A DNA stretch of 64,000 nucleotides from Paracoccus sp. SCSIO 75233 (lineage in GTDB: Bacteria; Pseudomonadota; Alphaproteobacteria; Rhodobacterales; Rhodobacteraceae), in the NCBI RefSeq assembly GCF_027912675.1, contig NZ_CP115757.1, positions 248,001 to 312,000 on the forward strand. The letters run 5' to 3'. Position numbers and translations under genes: made by a program. Under the pieces are notes generated by a model, which saw only the letters and a list, made by a program, of their open reading frames with translations, did no database searches and was not told where the DNA came from. This document shows, piece by piece, positions 53,012 to 62,635 of the stretch (position 1 is the stretch's first letter; every line of letters starts with the position of its first letter).

Positions 53012-54108
53012 TGGACAAGATGCCGAAATGGGCGGATGTGGTCCTGACGCCGCTGATCTCGCTGGCGCTGGCTTTTGGAATATCGGCGCTGGTCATCCTC
53101 GCCATCGGGGAGAACCCGTGGGAAGCGGTCAAGACGATGGTGACGGGCGCGCTCGGCTCCAGCTATGGCTGGGGGTTCACGCTGTACTATACGACGAATT
53201 TCATCTTCACCGGGCTTGCTGTCGCGGTCGCCTATCACGCCAGCCTGTTCAATATCGGCGGCGAGGGGCAGGCGGGGCTTGGCGGTCTTGGCGTGGCCAT
53301 GATGTGCCTGTTCATCCCGTGGCCGCATTGGTCGCTGGCGCTGCTGGGCGCGATGATCGGGGCCGCGGCTTTTGGTGCCGCATGGGCGTTCATTCCGGCG
53401 ATTTTGCAGGCCAAGCGCGGCAGCCATATCGTCATCACGACGATCATGTTCAACTTCATCGCGGCGGCGCTGCTGAACTGGGCCCTGGTGAACTGGCTGC
53501 GTCCCGTGGGCAGCATGGACCCGGCATCGGCCAATTTTCCCGAAGCCACGCATCTGCCGAAGATCACCGATATGTTCGCCGCTTTCGGGGTGGAGTGGGG
53601 CACGCATACGCCGGTGAACATCACCTTTATCATTGCCCTGCTGGCCTGCGCTGCGGTCTGGGCGCTGATCTGGCGGACCAAGCTGGGTTATGAGATCCGC
53701 GCGCTTGGACGTTCGGAAACGGCGGCGCGCTATGCCGGAATTTCGCCGGTGAAGATCACCGTGATCGCGATGCTGATCTCTGGCGGGCTGGCCGGGCTGA
53801 TGGCCACGAATAACGTCATGGGCGAGGCGGAGCGGCTGATCCTGAACAATGTCGAGGGCGCGGGCTTCATCGGCATCGCCGTCGCCCTGATGGGCCGCAA
53901 CCATCCGGTCGGCGTGCTGCTGGCGGCGCTGTTGTTCGGTTTCTTATATCAGGGCGGGGGCGAACTGGCGCTGTGGACCTCCATCCCGCGCGAACTGATC
54001 ATCGTCATTCAGGCGCTTGTCATCCTGTTCACCGGCGCGCTCGACAATATGGTCCGCGCGCCGCTGGAGGCGTTCTTCGCAGCGCGCCGCAAGCGGGGGG
54101 ATGCGTGA
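53011..54108 (+). CDS. ABC transporter permease (nucleoside type, YufP/NupP-like)
   Basis: A 365-aa permease of the BPD_transp_2 family with about nine or ten spans. Characteristic stretches are VAYHASLFNIGGEGQAGLG near residue 75 and IRALGRSETAARYAGISPVKIT in the coupling loop, then NNVEGAGFIGIAVALMGRNHPVG. The ATG overlaps the ATPase stop and its own stop overlaps the second permease (TGATG on both sides). Confidence 0.92.
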   Translation: MDKMPKWADVVLTPLISLALAFGISALVILAIGENPWEAVKTMVTGALGSSYGWGFTLYYTTNFIFTGLAVAVAYHASLFNIGGEGQAGLGGLGVAMMCLFIPWPHWSLALLGAMIGAAAFGAAWAFIPAILQAKRGSHIVITTIMFNFIAAALLNWALVNWLRPVGSMDPASANFPEATHLPKITDMFAAFGVEWGTHTPVNITFIIALLACAAVWALIWRTKLGYEIRALGRSETAARYAGISPVKITVIAMLISGGLAGLMATNNVMGEAERLILNNVEGAGFIGIAVALMGRNHPVGVLLAALLFGFLYQGGGELALWTSIPRELIIVIQALVILFTGALDNMVRAPLEAFFAARRKRGDA

Positions 54109-55073
54109 TGGACCTGAACACCATCATCCAGATCCTCGATTCCGCTGTGCGGTTGATGACGCCGTTATTGCTGGCCTGTCTGGCGGGGCTTTATTCGGAA
54201 CGCTCCGGCGTGTTCGATATCGGGCTGGAAGGCAAGATGCTGATGGCGGCGTTTTCGGCGGCTGCGGTTGCTGCGCTGACCGGCTCGGCCTGGCTGGGGC
54301 TGATCGCGGCGGTTGTGGGATCGCTGATGATGTCGCTGATCCACGGTCTTGCCTCCATCACCTTCCGGGGGAACCAGTTGATTGCCGGGGTGGCGATCAA
54401 TTTCCTTGCCTCGGGGCTGACGGTTTTGCTGGGGCAGAAGATCTTCGGGCTTGGCGGGCGGACGCCGTCGCTGACCGGGGGCGGGCGGTTCGGGACGATC
54501 ACGCTGCCCTTTGCCGATAGCCTGCGCGATGTGCCGGTGATCGGGCCGGTCTATGCCGATCTGATCTCGGGCCACTCGATTCTGGTCTATGTGGCGTTTC
54601 TGTGCGTGCCGCTGACATGGTGGCTGCTGTTTCGCACCCGGTTCGGGCTGCGGCTGCGGGCTGTGGGGGAGAACCCGGCATCGGTCGATACGGCGGGGAT
54701 CTCGGTGATCCGGCTGCGCTATATCGCGGTTGGCATATGCGGGGTGCTGTGCGGGCTGGCCGGGGCGTATCTGGCGACCGGCCTCGGCGCGGGCTTCGTG
54801 AAGGAGATGACGGCGGGGCGCGGGTTCATTGCACTCGCGGCGCTGATCTTTGCCAAGTGGCGGCCTTGGGGGGCGCTGTTCGCGACCTTCCTGTTCGGGC
54901 TGCTGGAGGCGATTGCGAACCGTTATCCGAATCTGGAGCTTGGGCCGGTGACGATCCCGTCGATGTTCATGAATGCGCTGCCTTATATTCTGACGGTCAT
55001 CATTCTGGCGGGCTTTGTCGGCCGCGCCATTCCGCCGCGTGCGGGGGGAGAGCCTTATGTCAAAGAGCGCTGA
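54108..55073 (+). CDS. ABC transporter permease (nucleoside type, YufQ/NupQ-like)
   Basis: The second permease, 321 aa, of the same family: LLACLAGLYSERSGVFDIGLEGKML near the start, the coupling loop LRLRAVGENPASVDTAGISVIRLR, and RGFIALAALIFAKWRPWGALFAT. It pairs with the preceding permease as a heterodimer. Its last 17 bases overlap the punA start. Confidence 0.92.
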   Translation: MDLNTIIQILDSAVRLMTPLLLACLAGLYSERSGVFDIGLEGKMLMAAFSAAAVAALTGSAWLGLIAAVVGSLMMSLIHGLASITFRGNQLIAGVAINFLASGLTVLLGQKIFGLGGRTPSLTGGGRFGTITLPFADSLRDVPVIGPVYADLISGHSILVYVAFLCVPLTWWLLFRTRFGLRLRAVGENPASVDTAGISVIRLRYIAVGICGVLCGLAGAYLATGLGAGFVKEMTAGRGFIALAALIFAKWRPWGALFATFLFGLLEAIANRYPNLELGPVTIPSMFMNALPYILTVIILAGFVGRAIPPRAGGEPYVKER

Positions 55074-55854
55074 GCTTGCCGGTCTGATCCGCGCCCGTGC
55101 CGGGGCGGAGGCGCCGGAATATGGGCTGATCCTCGGCTCGGGGCTGGGGCATCTGTCGCAGGCTGTGGACGGTGTGGCGATCCCCTATGACGATCTGCCG
55201 GGGTTTCCGCATGCGGGGGTTTCGGGCCATGTGCCGCAACTGGTGATCGGCGATCTGGAAGGGACGCGGGTCGCGGTCTTTGGCGGGCGGTCGCATTACT
55301 ACGAATCGGGGCGGGCGGATGCGATGCGTCTGCCGCTGGAGGTACTGGCAGCACTTGGTTGCGGCAGGCTGATCCTGACCAATGCGGCCGGGGCGGTCAG
55401 CGAGGCGCTGGCACCCGGCGGGCTGATGCTGCTGAGCGATCATATCGCGTTTGCCGGGACGAACCCGCTGATCGGGGAAAAGACCGATGCGCGCTTCGTG
55501 CCGATGACCGATGCGCATGACGCGGAGATACGTCAGGCGCTGAAGGATGCGGCGGCGGCGGAAGGCGTGGATCTGCCCGAAGGCGTTTACGGTTGGTTCT
55601 CCGGCCCCAGCTTCGAGACCCCGGCGGAGATCCGGGCGGCGCGGGTGTTGGGCATGGATGCGGTCGGCATGTCCACGGTGCCGGAGGTGATTCTGGCGCG
55701 GTTCCTTGGGCTGCGCTGTGCGGCGATCTCGGTCATCACCAATATGGGGGCGGGGCTGAGCGACGAATCGATCAGCCACGAGCACACCAAGCAGATGGCC
55801 CCGCTGGGTGCGGCAAAGCTGGAAAAGCTTCTGCGGCGTTTTCTGCGCGGTTAA
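55057..55854 (+). CDS. punA: Purine nucleoside phosphorylase (trimeric, PunA/XapA type)
   Basis: Splits imported purine nucleosides with phosphate to base and ribose-1-phosphate. The 265-aa protein shows the trimeric PNP motifs: LILGSGLGHLSQ, GFPHAGVSGHVPQLV, GRSHYYES, LTNAAGA and, at the base-binding site, FSGPSFETPAEIRAARVLG with DAVGMSTVPEV. Being the last gene of the BMP transporter operon links uptake directly to salvage. The start ATG has GGGGGGAG upstream, inside the end of the permease gene. Its stop overlaps the stop of the opposite gene. Confidence 0.94.
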   Translation: MSKSAELAGLIRARAGAEAPEYGLILGSGLGHLSQAVDGVAIPYDDLPGFPHAGVSGHVPQLVIGDLEGTRVAVFGGRSHYYESGRADAMRLPLEVLAALGCGRLILTNAAGAVSEALAPGGLMLLSDHIAFAGTNPLIGEKTDARFVPMTDAHDAEIRQALKDAAAAEGVDLPEGVYGWFSGPSFETPAEIRAARVLGMDAVGMSTVPEVILARFLGLRCAAISVITNMGAGLSDESISHEHTKQMAPLGAAKLEKLLRRFLRG

Positions 55855-56597
55855 CCGAGCCGGGTGAGGCGTGAGGCAATCGGCCAGATGATCCGGCGTC
55901 TGGTCGCGGGATCGCCCCAGTCTTGCGTCAGCCGGTCCAGCGCCGCCGTGAATGCCGGTTCATGTCCTGTCTTCAGGGCGCGTCTGGTTGCCGACCAGGT
56001 GCCGATATATCCGGTCAGTTCGTCGAGCGACCAGTCCCGGACGATCCGCATCGGTGGCAGGGCGAATTCCCGGAAGGGGAATTCCAGAGAACGGTAGCCC
56101 TCTTCGACATGGGCGCGGTCGTCGGGCCAGTATTGATGCGTGTCCTGCCAGTAGAATCGCGCGAATGCCAGGGCGAAGTCGTCGCTGAATTCCGGCACGC
56201 CGTAGGAAATCAGGGCCAGAATCGCGCCGGACCGGGCGATGCGCTGTGCCTCGGCGTAAAAACGGGGCAGATCGAACCAGTGCGCGGCCTGCGCGGCGAC
56301 GATGAGATCCGCTGATGCATCGGGCAGGCCGGTCTCTTCGGCATCGGCGATCCGGTAGTCGACGCGATCCACCCGTCTGGCATTCTCGACCTGCGACGGG
56401 CTTGGGTCGATTCCCGTCACCCGGTCAAAATGCCCGGCCAGAAGCGCAGTCAACTGCCCCGTTCCGCAGCCGATATCGACGGCGTGGCCGTGTGCGGCAC
56501 ACAGAAAACTCAGGCTTTCCGCGAGAGCGGGCGGGTAGTCGGGGCGGTGGCTGGCATATTCCGCGCCGCCTTCCGCAAAATGGCTGCGCTGTGTCAT
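55851..56597 (-). CDS. SAM-dependent methyltransferase, class I
   Basis: A 248-aa methyltransferase with motif I VDIGCGTGQLTALLAGHFDRVTGID and a follow-up DASADLIVAAQAAHWFD, the pattern of methyltransferase type 11 (small-molecule or lipid acceptors; similar to yeast trans-aconitate methyltransferase-like proteins). The substrate is unknown. It begins MTQRSHFAEGGAEYASHRPDYP. Convergent with punA, sharing the bases TTAA so that both stop codons overlap. It diverges from the bc1 operon. Confidence 0.9.
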   Translation of the reverse strand: MTQRSHFAEGGAEYASHRPDYPPALAESLSFLCAAHGHAVDIGCGTGQLTALLAGHFDRVTGIDPSPSQVENARRVDRVDYRIADAEETGLPDASADLIVAAQAAHWFDLPRFYAEAQRIARSGAILALISYGVPEFSDDFALAFARFYWQDTHQYWPDDRAHVEEGYRSLEFPFREFALPPMRIVRDWSLDELTGYIGTWSATRRALKTGHEPAFTAALDRLTQDWGDPATRRRIIWPIASRLTRLG

Positions 56598-56866
56598 GAC
56601 GGCCTTTCCCGAGGTTTCGCGGCGAAACTATCAGGGCAGGAAAAATGACACAATTGACCCGGCAGGCTGCGGCGTAATGTCGCAATCTGTCGTGGCGTCG
56701 GAGACAAAAATTGCTCCGTTGCGGCGATTTGGCTGTGGCTCTTGCCCCTACGCCGCTGGACTGGCAGAAAATTGAACGATAGAGATGCGCATGCGAAGGT
56801 CGTGATTCAAGCGGCTCGAAAATATATAGCTGGTCCGTGCAGGCGGGCCTGAACCGGAGATTTGCC

Positions 56867-57427
56867 GTGACCCACGTTGAAGAACACGAAGGCACGCGGA
56901 GGGACTTCCTCTACTATGTCACCGCGGGGGCCGGAACGGTCGCCACGGGTGCCGCTGCCTGGACCCTGATCAACCAGATGAATCCATCCGCCGACGTTCA
57001 GGCATTGTCATCGATCAGGGTCGATGTCAGCGGGGTCGAGCTCGGCACGCAACTGACCGTCAAGTGGCTGGGGAAACCCGTGTTCATCCGCCGCCGGACC
57101 CAGGAAGAGATCGACGCGGCCCGTGCCGTGGATCTGGGCGACCTGATCGACCAGGGTGCCGAGAACGAGAACAAGCCGGGCGAGCCCGCCACGGACGAGA
57201 ACCGCGCCATTGACGACGCGGGCGAGTGGCTGGTGATGATCGGCGTCTGCACCCATCTGGGCTGCGTCCCGATCGGTGACGGCGCCGGCGATTTCGGCGG
57301 CTGGTTCTGCCCCTGCCACGGCTCTCACTACGACACTGCCGGGCGGATCCGCCGCGGTCCCGCGCCGCGCAACCTGGAAATTCCCGTCGTTGCGTTCCTT
57401 GACGACTCAACTCTGCAACTCGGCTGA
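56867..57427 (+). CDS. petA: Ubiquinol-cytochrome c reductase Rieske iron-sulfur subunit
   Basis: The 2Fe-2S subunit of the bc1 complex, moving electrons from ubiquinol to cytochrome c1. In 186 aa: Tat-type start [23 protein letters not shown], which stays as the membrane anchor, and cluster motifs CTHLGC (128-133) and CPCHGSH (148-154). An acidic insertion (about 82-120) is typical of Paracoccus/Rhodobacter. The start is a GTG eight bases after GGAG; a longer frame has no support. It is the first gene of the fbcFBC-type operon. The upstream 270 bases carry the promoter, with an AT-rich TATATA stretch near 56824. Confidence 0.96.
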   Translation: MTHVEEHEGTRRDFLYYVTAGAGTVATGAAAWTLINQMNPSADVQALSSIRVDVSGVELGTQLTVKWLGKPVFIRRRTQEEIDAARAVDLGDLIDQGAENENKPGEPATDENRAIDDAGEWLVMIGVCTHLGCVPIGDGAGDFGGWFCPCHGSHYDTAGRIRRGPAPRNLEIPVVAFLDDSTLQLG

Positions 57428-57438
57428 GGAGGCGCGAC

Positions 57439-58761
57439 ATGTCCGGTATTCCACACGACCATTACGAACCCAAGACTGGTATCGAGCGCTGGCTGCATCG
57501 CCGTCTGCCGATTGTCAGCCTTGCCTATGACACGTTGATGATCCCGACCCCGAAGAACCTGAACTGGTGGTGGATCTGGGGCATCGTGCTGGCCTTCTGC
57601 CTTGCGCTGCAGATCGTGACCGGCATCGTGCTGGCGATGCATTACACGCCGCATGTCGATATGGCATTCGCCAGCGTCGAACATATCATGCGCAACGTGA
57701 ATGGCGGGCATATGCTGCGCTATCTGCACGCCAACGGCGCATCGCTGTTCTTCCTTGCGGTCTATATCCACATCTTCCGCGGCCTCTTCTACGGTTCCTA
57801 CAAGGCACCGCGCGAAGTGACCTGGATCATCGGGATGCTGATCTATCTGTGCATGATGGGCACCGCCTTCATGGGCTATGTGCTGCCCTGGGGTCAGATG
57901 TCCTTCTGGGGTGCGACGGTGATCACCGGGCTGTTCGGGGCCATCCCCGGCATCGGGCCGAGCATTCAGGAATGGCTGCTGGGCGGACCGGCTGTGGATA
58001 ACGCCACGCTGAACCGCTTCTTCTCGCTGCACTATCTGCTGCCCTTCGTGATCGCCGCACTGGTTGCCGTTCACATCTGGGCCTTCCACTCCACCGGGAA
58101 CAACAACCCGACCGGGATCGAGGTGCGCCGTGGTTCCAAAGAGGAAGCGGAGAAAGACACGCTGCCCTTCTGGCCCTACTTCGTCATCAAGGATCTGTTC
58201 GCGCTGGCGGTCATTCTGGTGGTGTTCTTCGCAGTGGTCGGCTTCATGCCGAACTATCTGGGCCACCCGGACAACTATATCGAGGCGAACCCGCTTTCGA
58301 CGCCGGAGCATATCGTGCCGGAGTGGTATTTCCTGCCCTTCTACGCGATCCTGCGCGCCTTCGACTCGGAGGTCTGGGTTGTCCAGCTGGTCGACTTCAT
58401 CTCCTTCGGGATCATCGACGCGAAGTTCTTCGGCGTGCTCGCCATGTTCGGCGCGATCCTGGTCATGGCGCTGGTGCCGTGGCTGGACACCAGCCGGGTC
58501 CGCTCGGGCCGGTTCCGCCCGATGTTCAAATGGTGGTTCTGGCTGCTCTGCGTTGATTTCGTGGTGCTGATGTGGGCCGGTGCCATGCCTGCGGAAGGGA
58601 TCTATCCCTATATCGCGCTGGCCGGTGCAGCCTACTGGTTCGCCTATTTCCTGATCATTCTCCCGGTGCTCGGTCTTGTTGAGAAACCCGACCCGATGCC
58701 GGCGACGATCGAGGAAGATTTTGCCGAGCATTACGGCGCCAAAACCCATCCTGCCGAGTAA
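57439..58761 (+). CDS. petB: Cytochrome b subunit of the bc1 complex
   Basis: A 440-aa eight-helix membrane protein holding haems bL and bH and both quinone sites. Haem-binding His lie in helix B (AMHYTPHVD... and [19 protein letters not shown]) and helix D ([20 protein letters not shown]). The Qo-site PEWY motif is [16 protein letters not shown]. The C-terminal helices end with [16 protein letters not shown]. It is 11 bases downstream of petA and 13 bases upstream of petC. Confidence 0.98.
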   Translation: MSGIPHDHYEPKTGIERWLHRRLPIVSLAYDTLMIPTPKNLNWWWIWGIVLAFCLALQIVTGIVLAMHYTPHVDMAFASVEHIMRNVNGGHMLRYLHANGASLFFLAVYIHIFRGLFYGSYKAPREVTWIIGMLIYLCMMGTAFMGYVLPWGQMSFWGATVITGLFGAIPGIGPSIQEWLLGGPAVDNATLNRFFSLHYLLPFVIAALVAVHIWAFHSTGNNNPTGIEVRRGSKEEAEKDTLPFWPYFVIKDLFALAVILVVFFAVVGFMPNYLGHPDNYIEANPLSTPEHIVPEWYFLPFYAILRAFDSEVWVVQLVDFISFGIIDAKFFGVLAMFGAILVMALVPWLDTSRVRSGRFRPMFKWWFWLLCVDFVVLMWAGAMPAEGIYPYIALAGAAYWFAYFLIILPVLGLVEKPDPMPATIEEDFAEHYGAKTHPAE

Positions 58762-58774
58762 GGAGAGGCAAGCA

Positions 58775-60013
58775 ATGACCCTGAGAATCACGACACTCAC
58801 GGCCGTCGCCGCGCTGTCCGTTGCTGCCGCAGGCTGGGCGCAGGAAAGCGCGACCACGGTGCCCGACGCAGACGCCGTCACCGAGGCGGCGCAATCTGCC
58901 GCGGATGCGGCTGCCGAGGCAGCGACCGACGCCGCCGATGCTGTGGCGGAGGCGGCCAGCGACGCTGCCGATGCAGCGGCGGAGGCAGTGACCGACGCGG
59001 CTGACACGGCTGAGGAAGAAGCAGCGGCAGCGGCAGATGATGCCATTGCCGTAGAAGACGACGCGGCGGAGCCCGCAGCGGCAGAGGCAGCACCGGAAGG
59101 TGAGGCCGCCGAGGCGGAAGCCGCGACGGAAGCCGGGGAAGCTCCGGCCGAGGATCCGGTCGCGGAAGAAGCGCCTGCGGCAGACGAAGCGGCCCCCGCT
59201 GAGGGCGAGGCAGAGGCTTCCGACGAAGCCGAAGCCGCAGAAGGCGAAGCTGCCGAGGCGGAAGGTGCTGAGGAAGAGGAGGCCGAAGAGGCCGAGGAAG
59301 CCCATGTCACCAACGTCGCCTTCAGCTTCGAGGGTCCGTTCGGCAAATACGACCAGTTCCAGCTTCAGCGCGGTCTTCAGGTCTATACCGAGGTCTGCTC
59401 GGCCTGCCACGGTCTGAAACAGGTGCCGATCCGCACGCTGCATGACGAAAGCGGTCCGGGTCTGCCGGAAGATCAGGTCCGTGCCTATGCGGCGAATATG
59501 TTCATCATCGACGAGGAAACCGGGGAAGAGCGTCCGCGCCTGCCGACGGATCATTTCCCGACCGTGACCGGGCTTGGCATGGGGCCGGATCTGTCGCTGA
59601 TGGCCAAGGGCCGCGCCGGGTTCCACGGTCCGCTGGGTACGGGCATCAGCCAGTTCATCAACGGGATCGGCGGGCCGGAATATATCTACTCGGTCCTCAC
59701 CGGCTATAATGGTGAAGAAGTCGAACAGGCCGGTTCGGTCCTTTACGGGAATGCGGCGTTCTCCGGCGGCTTCATCTCGATGCCTGCACCGCTGTTCGAC
59801 GATCTGGTGACCTATGAAGACGGCACACCGGCGACGGTCGATCAGATGGCGAAGGACGTGTCCGCCTTCCTGATGTGGACCGCTGAGCCGAAGATGATGG
59901 CCCGGAAGGAAAATGGCTTCGTGGCCGTGATCTTCCTCGCGATCCTCGCCTCGCTGCTCTACCTGACCAATAAGCGGATCTGGTGGAATGTGAAGCATCC
60001 CAAGGACAGCTGA
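58775..60013 (+). CDS. petC: Cytochrome c1 with long acidic N-terminal domain
   Basis: The haem c subunit of the bc1 complex, 412 aa. A signal peptide ([22 protein letters not shown]) is followed by an extraordinary Ala/Glu/Asp-rich stretch at residues 24-176 that contains no Lys, Arg, His or aromatic residue. Haem attachment is [12 protein letters not shown] (Cys 208/211), with the Met ligand region [13 protein letters not shown] later. A C-terminal anchor is at about 382-400 ([19 protein letters not shown]). P. denitrificans has a similar acidic region, which is thought to assist docking of cytochrome c. The ATG follows AAGGAGAGGC. Confidence 0.97.
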   Translation: MTLRITTLTAVAALSVAAAGWAQESATTVPDADAVTEAAQSAADAAAEAATDAADAVAEAASDAADAAAEAVTDAADTAEEEAAAAADDAIAVEDDAAEPAAAEAAPEGEAAEAEAATEAGEAPAEDPVAEEAPAADEAAPAEGEAEASDEAEAAEGEAAEAEGAEEEEAEEAEEAHVTNVAFSFEGPFGKYDQFQLQRGLQVYTEVCSACHGLKQVPIRTLHDESGPGLPEDQVRAYAANMFIIDEETGEERPRLPTDHFPTVTGLGMGPDLSLMAKGRAGFHGPLGTGISQFINGIGGPEYIYSVLTGYNGEEVEQAGSVLYGNAAFSGGFISMPAPLFDDLVTYEDGTPATVDQMAKDVSAFLMWTAEPKMMARKENGFVAVIFLAILASLLYLTNKRIWWNVKHPKDS

Positions 60014-60038
60014 TCCTTCCAGCTTCCGTGATCTTGAG

Positions 60039-60066
60039 GCGCACCCTTCGGGGCGCGCTTTTATTT
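60039..60066 (+). terminator. petABC terminator
   Basis: GCGCACCC and GGGGCGCGC form a stem with a small internal loop and a TTCG tetraloop, followed by TTTTATTT. This is the clearest rho-independent terminator in the window. Confidence 0.8.
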
Positions 60067-60127
60067 GCAATATCTTAGCTGGTGGTCCTACATTATCCGG
60101 CGCGAAGGACATCTGTGAGGCTCAGGC

Positions 60128-61012
60128 ATGGCGATCTTTAATCTCGGTTCGATCAATATCGATCATGTCTACCGGCTGGATCATTTTCCGGCACCGGGGG
60201 AGACGCTGGGCGCGCGCGAATACGGTCAGGGTCTCGGCGGAAAGGGCGCGAACCAGTCGATTGCTGCGGCGAAAGCCGGGGCGAGGGTGGTTCATATCGG
60301 GGCGATTTCCGCGTCTGCCGACGCATGGGTGCTGGACCGGCTGAACGAGGCCGGGGTGGACACCACGCATATTGCGCGGCTGGAACATGCTGCAACGGGG
60401 CATGCGATCATTCTGGTCGATGAAGGTGCGGAGAACGCGATTGTCCTGCATCCGGGCGCGAACCGGCGGTTGCAGCCGGATCAGCTTGCGCTTGCGCTGA
60501 GCGGGATCGGCCCGGACGACACGCTGCTGATCCAGAACGAGACGAATTTGCAGGCCGAGGCCGCGCGGATGGCGCGGGCAGCCGGGGCACGGGTGGTCTA
60601 TAGCTGCGCACCGTTCAGCATCGCGGCGGTGCGGGAGGTGATCGACCATGTCTCGCTGCTGGCGCTGAACGAGATCGAGGCGGCGCAGCTTGCTGAGACG
60701 ATGCCGGGCGATATTCCGGTCCCTGCGATGCTGGTCACGCTTGGCGCGGATGGCGCTGAATACCGGGATCTGGTGACGGGCGAGACGACGCGGCAGCCGG
60801 CCTTTCCGGTCAAGGCCGTTGACACGACCGGCGCCGGGGATTGCTTCGCCGGGTATTTCGCGGCGGGGCTGGATCTGGGGCGCGATATTCAGGAGGCGCT
60901 GCGCCATGCCTCCGCCGCGGCGGCGGTCAAGGTCACGCGGCGTGGGGCCGGGGATGCGATCCCGAAGGCGGCGGAGGTGCTGGATTTTCTGGCAGAAAGA
61001 AAGCCCGGCTGA
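60128..61012 (+). CDS. rbsK: Ribokinase-like PfkB-family sugar kinase
   Basis: A 294-aa kinase that phosphorylates ribose or a related sugar. The N-terminal motif LGSINIDHVYRLDHFPAPGETLGA and GGKGANQSIAAAKAGA (PfkB signature 1) are followed by the C-terminal DTTGAGDCFAGYFAAGL, with catalytic Asp in GAGD. The overall pattern is closest to ribokinase, but the sugar specificity is not certain. No transporter genes are adjacent. The stop codon lies inside a hairpin shared with the convergent gdhA. Confidence 0.88.
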   Translation: MAIFNLGSINIDHVYRLDHFPAPGETLGAREYGQGLGGKGANQSIAAAKAGARVVHIGAISASADAWVLDRLNEAGVDTTHIARLEHAATGHAIILVDEGAENAIVLHPGANRRLQPDQLALALSGIGPDDTLLIQNETNLQAEAARMARAAGARVVYSCAPFSIAAVREVIDHVSLLALNEIEAAQLAETMPGDIPVPAMLVTLGADGAEYRDLVTGETTRQPAFPVKAVDTTGAGDCFAGYFAAGLDLGRDIQEALRHASAAAAVKVTRRGAGDAIPKAAEVLDFLAERKPG

Positions 61013-61027
61013 CGGATCAGCCGGGCT
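61002..61027. terminator. Perfect hairpin between convergent rbsK and gdhA
   Basis: Eleven-bp arms AGCCCGGCTGA and TCAGCCGGGCT flank the CGGA loop. The rbsK stop codon is part of the left arm. It can work in both directions although no T-tract follows. Confidence 0.65.
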
Positions 61028-61054
61028 GCGGTCGCGCAATCAGATCGCTGCGGA

Positions 61055-62482
61055 TCAGAGACCGAGCGAGCCGTAGACATTGGCGATCCGCCGGATCGCA
61101 ACGACATAGGCCGCCGTGCGCAGGTCATCGACGCGCTTGTCGCCGAACCAGACCTCCTGCATCTTCTGGTAGTTCTCCCGCATCGTATCGTCGAGGCCGG
61201 AGCGGACCAGTTCGATCTCGTCAGCGCCGTGCAGATAGGCTTCCTTGAACCCGTCGGTCATGGTCCATTTCAGCCCGGAATCCGCCGAGAGGCGTTCGAT
61301 TTCGGCGATCAGCAGCTTGTTGCGGTATTCTTCGTAACGCCGCTCCATCCGGCCGAGGCTGATCTGGGAGAGGTTTTTCACCCACTCGAAGTAAGACACG
61401 GTCACACCACCGGCGTTGGCGTACATATCCGGGATGATGACGACGCCGCCTTCCTGCAGGATCTTGTCGGCTTCGGCGGTCACGGGGCCGTTTGCAGCCT
61501 CGATAATCAGCTTGGCCTTGATGCGTGAGGCGTTGTTCGCGGTGATGACGCTTTCAACGGCGGCCGGGATCAGGATGTCGCAATCATCCTCCAGCCCTTC
61601 GAGACCGGCTGGGCGGAAGCTGGCACCGGGGAAGTTCTCCACCCCGCCGGTTTCCTTGATATGCGCCTTGAGCGCGTCGATATCCAGACCGTCGGGATTG
61701 TGGACGGTGCCGTTATATTCGACCACGGTGACAATCGCACAGCCATCCTCTTTCTGGAGGAACTTGGCGGCGTGATAGCCCACATTGCCGAGGCCCTGAA
61801 CGACGACGCGCTTGCCGGACAGATCGCCGGAAAGCCCGGCGCGTTTCAGCGCTTCGGGATGGCGGAAGAATTCCTGAACGGCGTATTGCACGCCGCGCCC
61901 GGTTGCCTCGACCCGCCCGGAGATGCCGCCGATTGTCACGGGCTTGCCGGTGACGCAGGCCTTGGCGTTGATGTCATCGGGATGCAGCCGCTTATAGGCG
62001 TCGGCCATCCATGCCATTTCACGCTCGCCCGTGCCCATATCCGGGGCCGGGACGTTCTGCGACGGCGAGATCAGGCTGCGGCGTGACAGCTCATAGGTGA
62101 AGCGGCGGGTGATCCGCTCCAACTCATCCTCGTCCCATTCGCGCGGGTTGATCCGCAGCCCGCCTTTGGAGCCGCCGAACGGCACCTCGACCAGCGCGCA
62201 TTTATAGGTCATCAGCGCCGCCAGCGCCTCGACCTCGTCCTGGTTGACCGAGGTCGCATAGCGTATGCCACCCTTCACCGGCTCCATATGTTCGGAATGG
62301 ACGGAGCGGTATCCGGTAAAGGTGTGGATCGCACCCCGAAGGCGGACACCGAAGCGCACCGTGTAGGTCGAGTTGCAAACCCGGATCTTCTCCTCCAGTC
62401 CCGGCGGCAATTTCATCAGCGAAGCCGCCTTGCCGAACATGATGTCGACTGAGTCGCGGAATGACGGGTGGTTCTGGCTCAT
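61055..62482 (-). CDS. gdhA: Glutamate dehydrogenase (Glu/Leu/Phe/Val dehydrogenase family)
   Basis: Interconverts glutamate and 2-oxoglutarate plus ammonia. In 475 aa it shows the substrate-binding KGGIRYATSVNQDEVEALAALMTYK, the catalytic loop PFGGSKGGLRINP, APDMGTGEREMAWM, and the cofactor-binding VVVQGLGNVGYHAAKFL. The Glu near the end of the beta2 strand (VEYNGT) hints at NAD rather than NADP, which is inference. The start ATG follows AAAAGGTCC. It is divergent to a TetR gene. Confidence 0.93.
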   Translation of the reverse strand: MSQNHPSFRDSVDIMFGKAASLMKLPPGLEEKIRVCNSTYTVRFGVRLRGAIHTFTGYRSVHSEHMEPVKGGIRYATSVNQDEVEALAALMTYKCALVEVPFGGSKGGLRINPREWDEDELERITRRFTYELSRRSLISPSQNVPAPDMGTGEREMAWMADAYKRLHPDDINAKACVTGKPVTIGGISGRVEATGRGVQYAVQEFFRHPEALKRAGLSGDLSGKRVVVQGLGNVGYHAAKFLQKEDGCAIVTVVEYNGTVHNPDGLDIDALKAHIKETGGVENFPGASFRPAGLEGLEDDCDILIPAAVESVITANNASRIKAKLIIEAANGPVTAEADKILQEGGVVIIPDMYANAGGVTVSYFEWVKNLSQISLGRMERRYEEYRNKLLIAEIERLSADSGLKWTMTDGFKEAYLHGADEIELVRSGLDDTMRENYQKMQEVWFGDKRVDDLRTAAYVVAIRRIANVYGSLGL

Positions 62483-62530
62483 TGTTGGACCTTTTGAGCT
62501 GCCTGTTTCTTGGGCAAGCATCGCCTTTAT

Positions 62531-62560
62531 GCCGAAAATTGGCAATGAATTTTGGCGGCC
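62531..62560. promoter_or_regulatory. Imperfect dyad between gdhA and tetR
   Basis: GCCGAAAATT, a 7-base spacer and AATTTTGGCGGC form an imperfect inverted repeat between the two divergent genes. This is the usual place and shape of a TetR operator. Confidence 0.4.
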
Positions 62561-62635
62561 AATTAACGGTCTTGTCGGATTTGCTCTCTATGTGGAATAT
62601 GGGCGAGTTTCTTCGATGATTGGTGTGTCTGTGTA

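Noticed and set aside
57328..59346. 672-aa Ala/Ser-rich minus-strand frame
   Set aside because: Complement of petB and the acidic region of petC; low-complexity codons leave the opposite strand free of stops.
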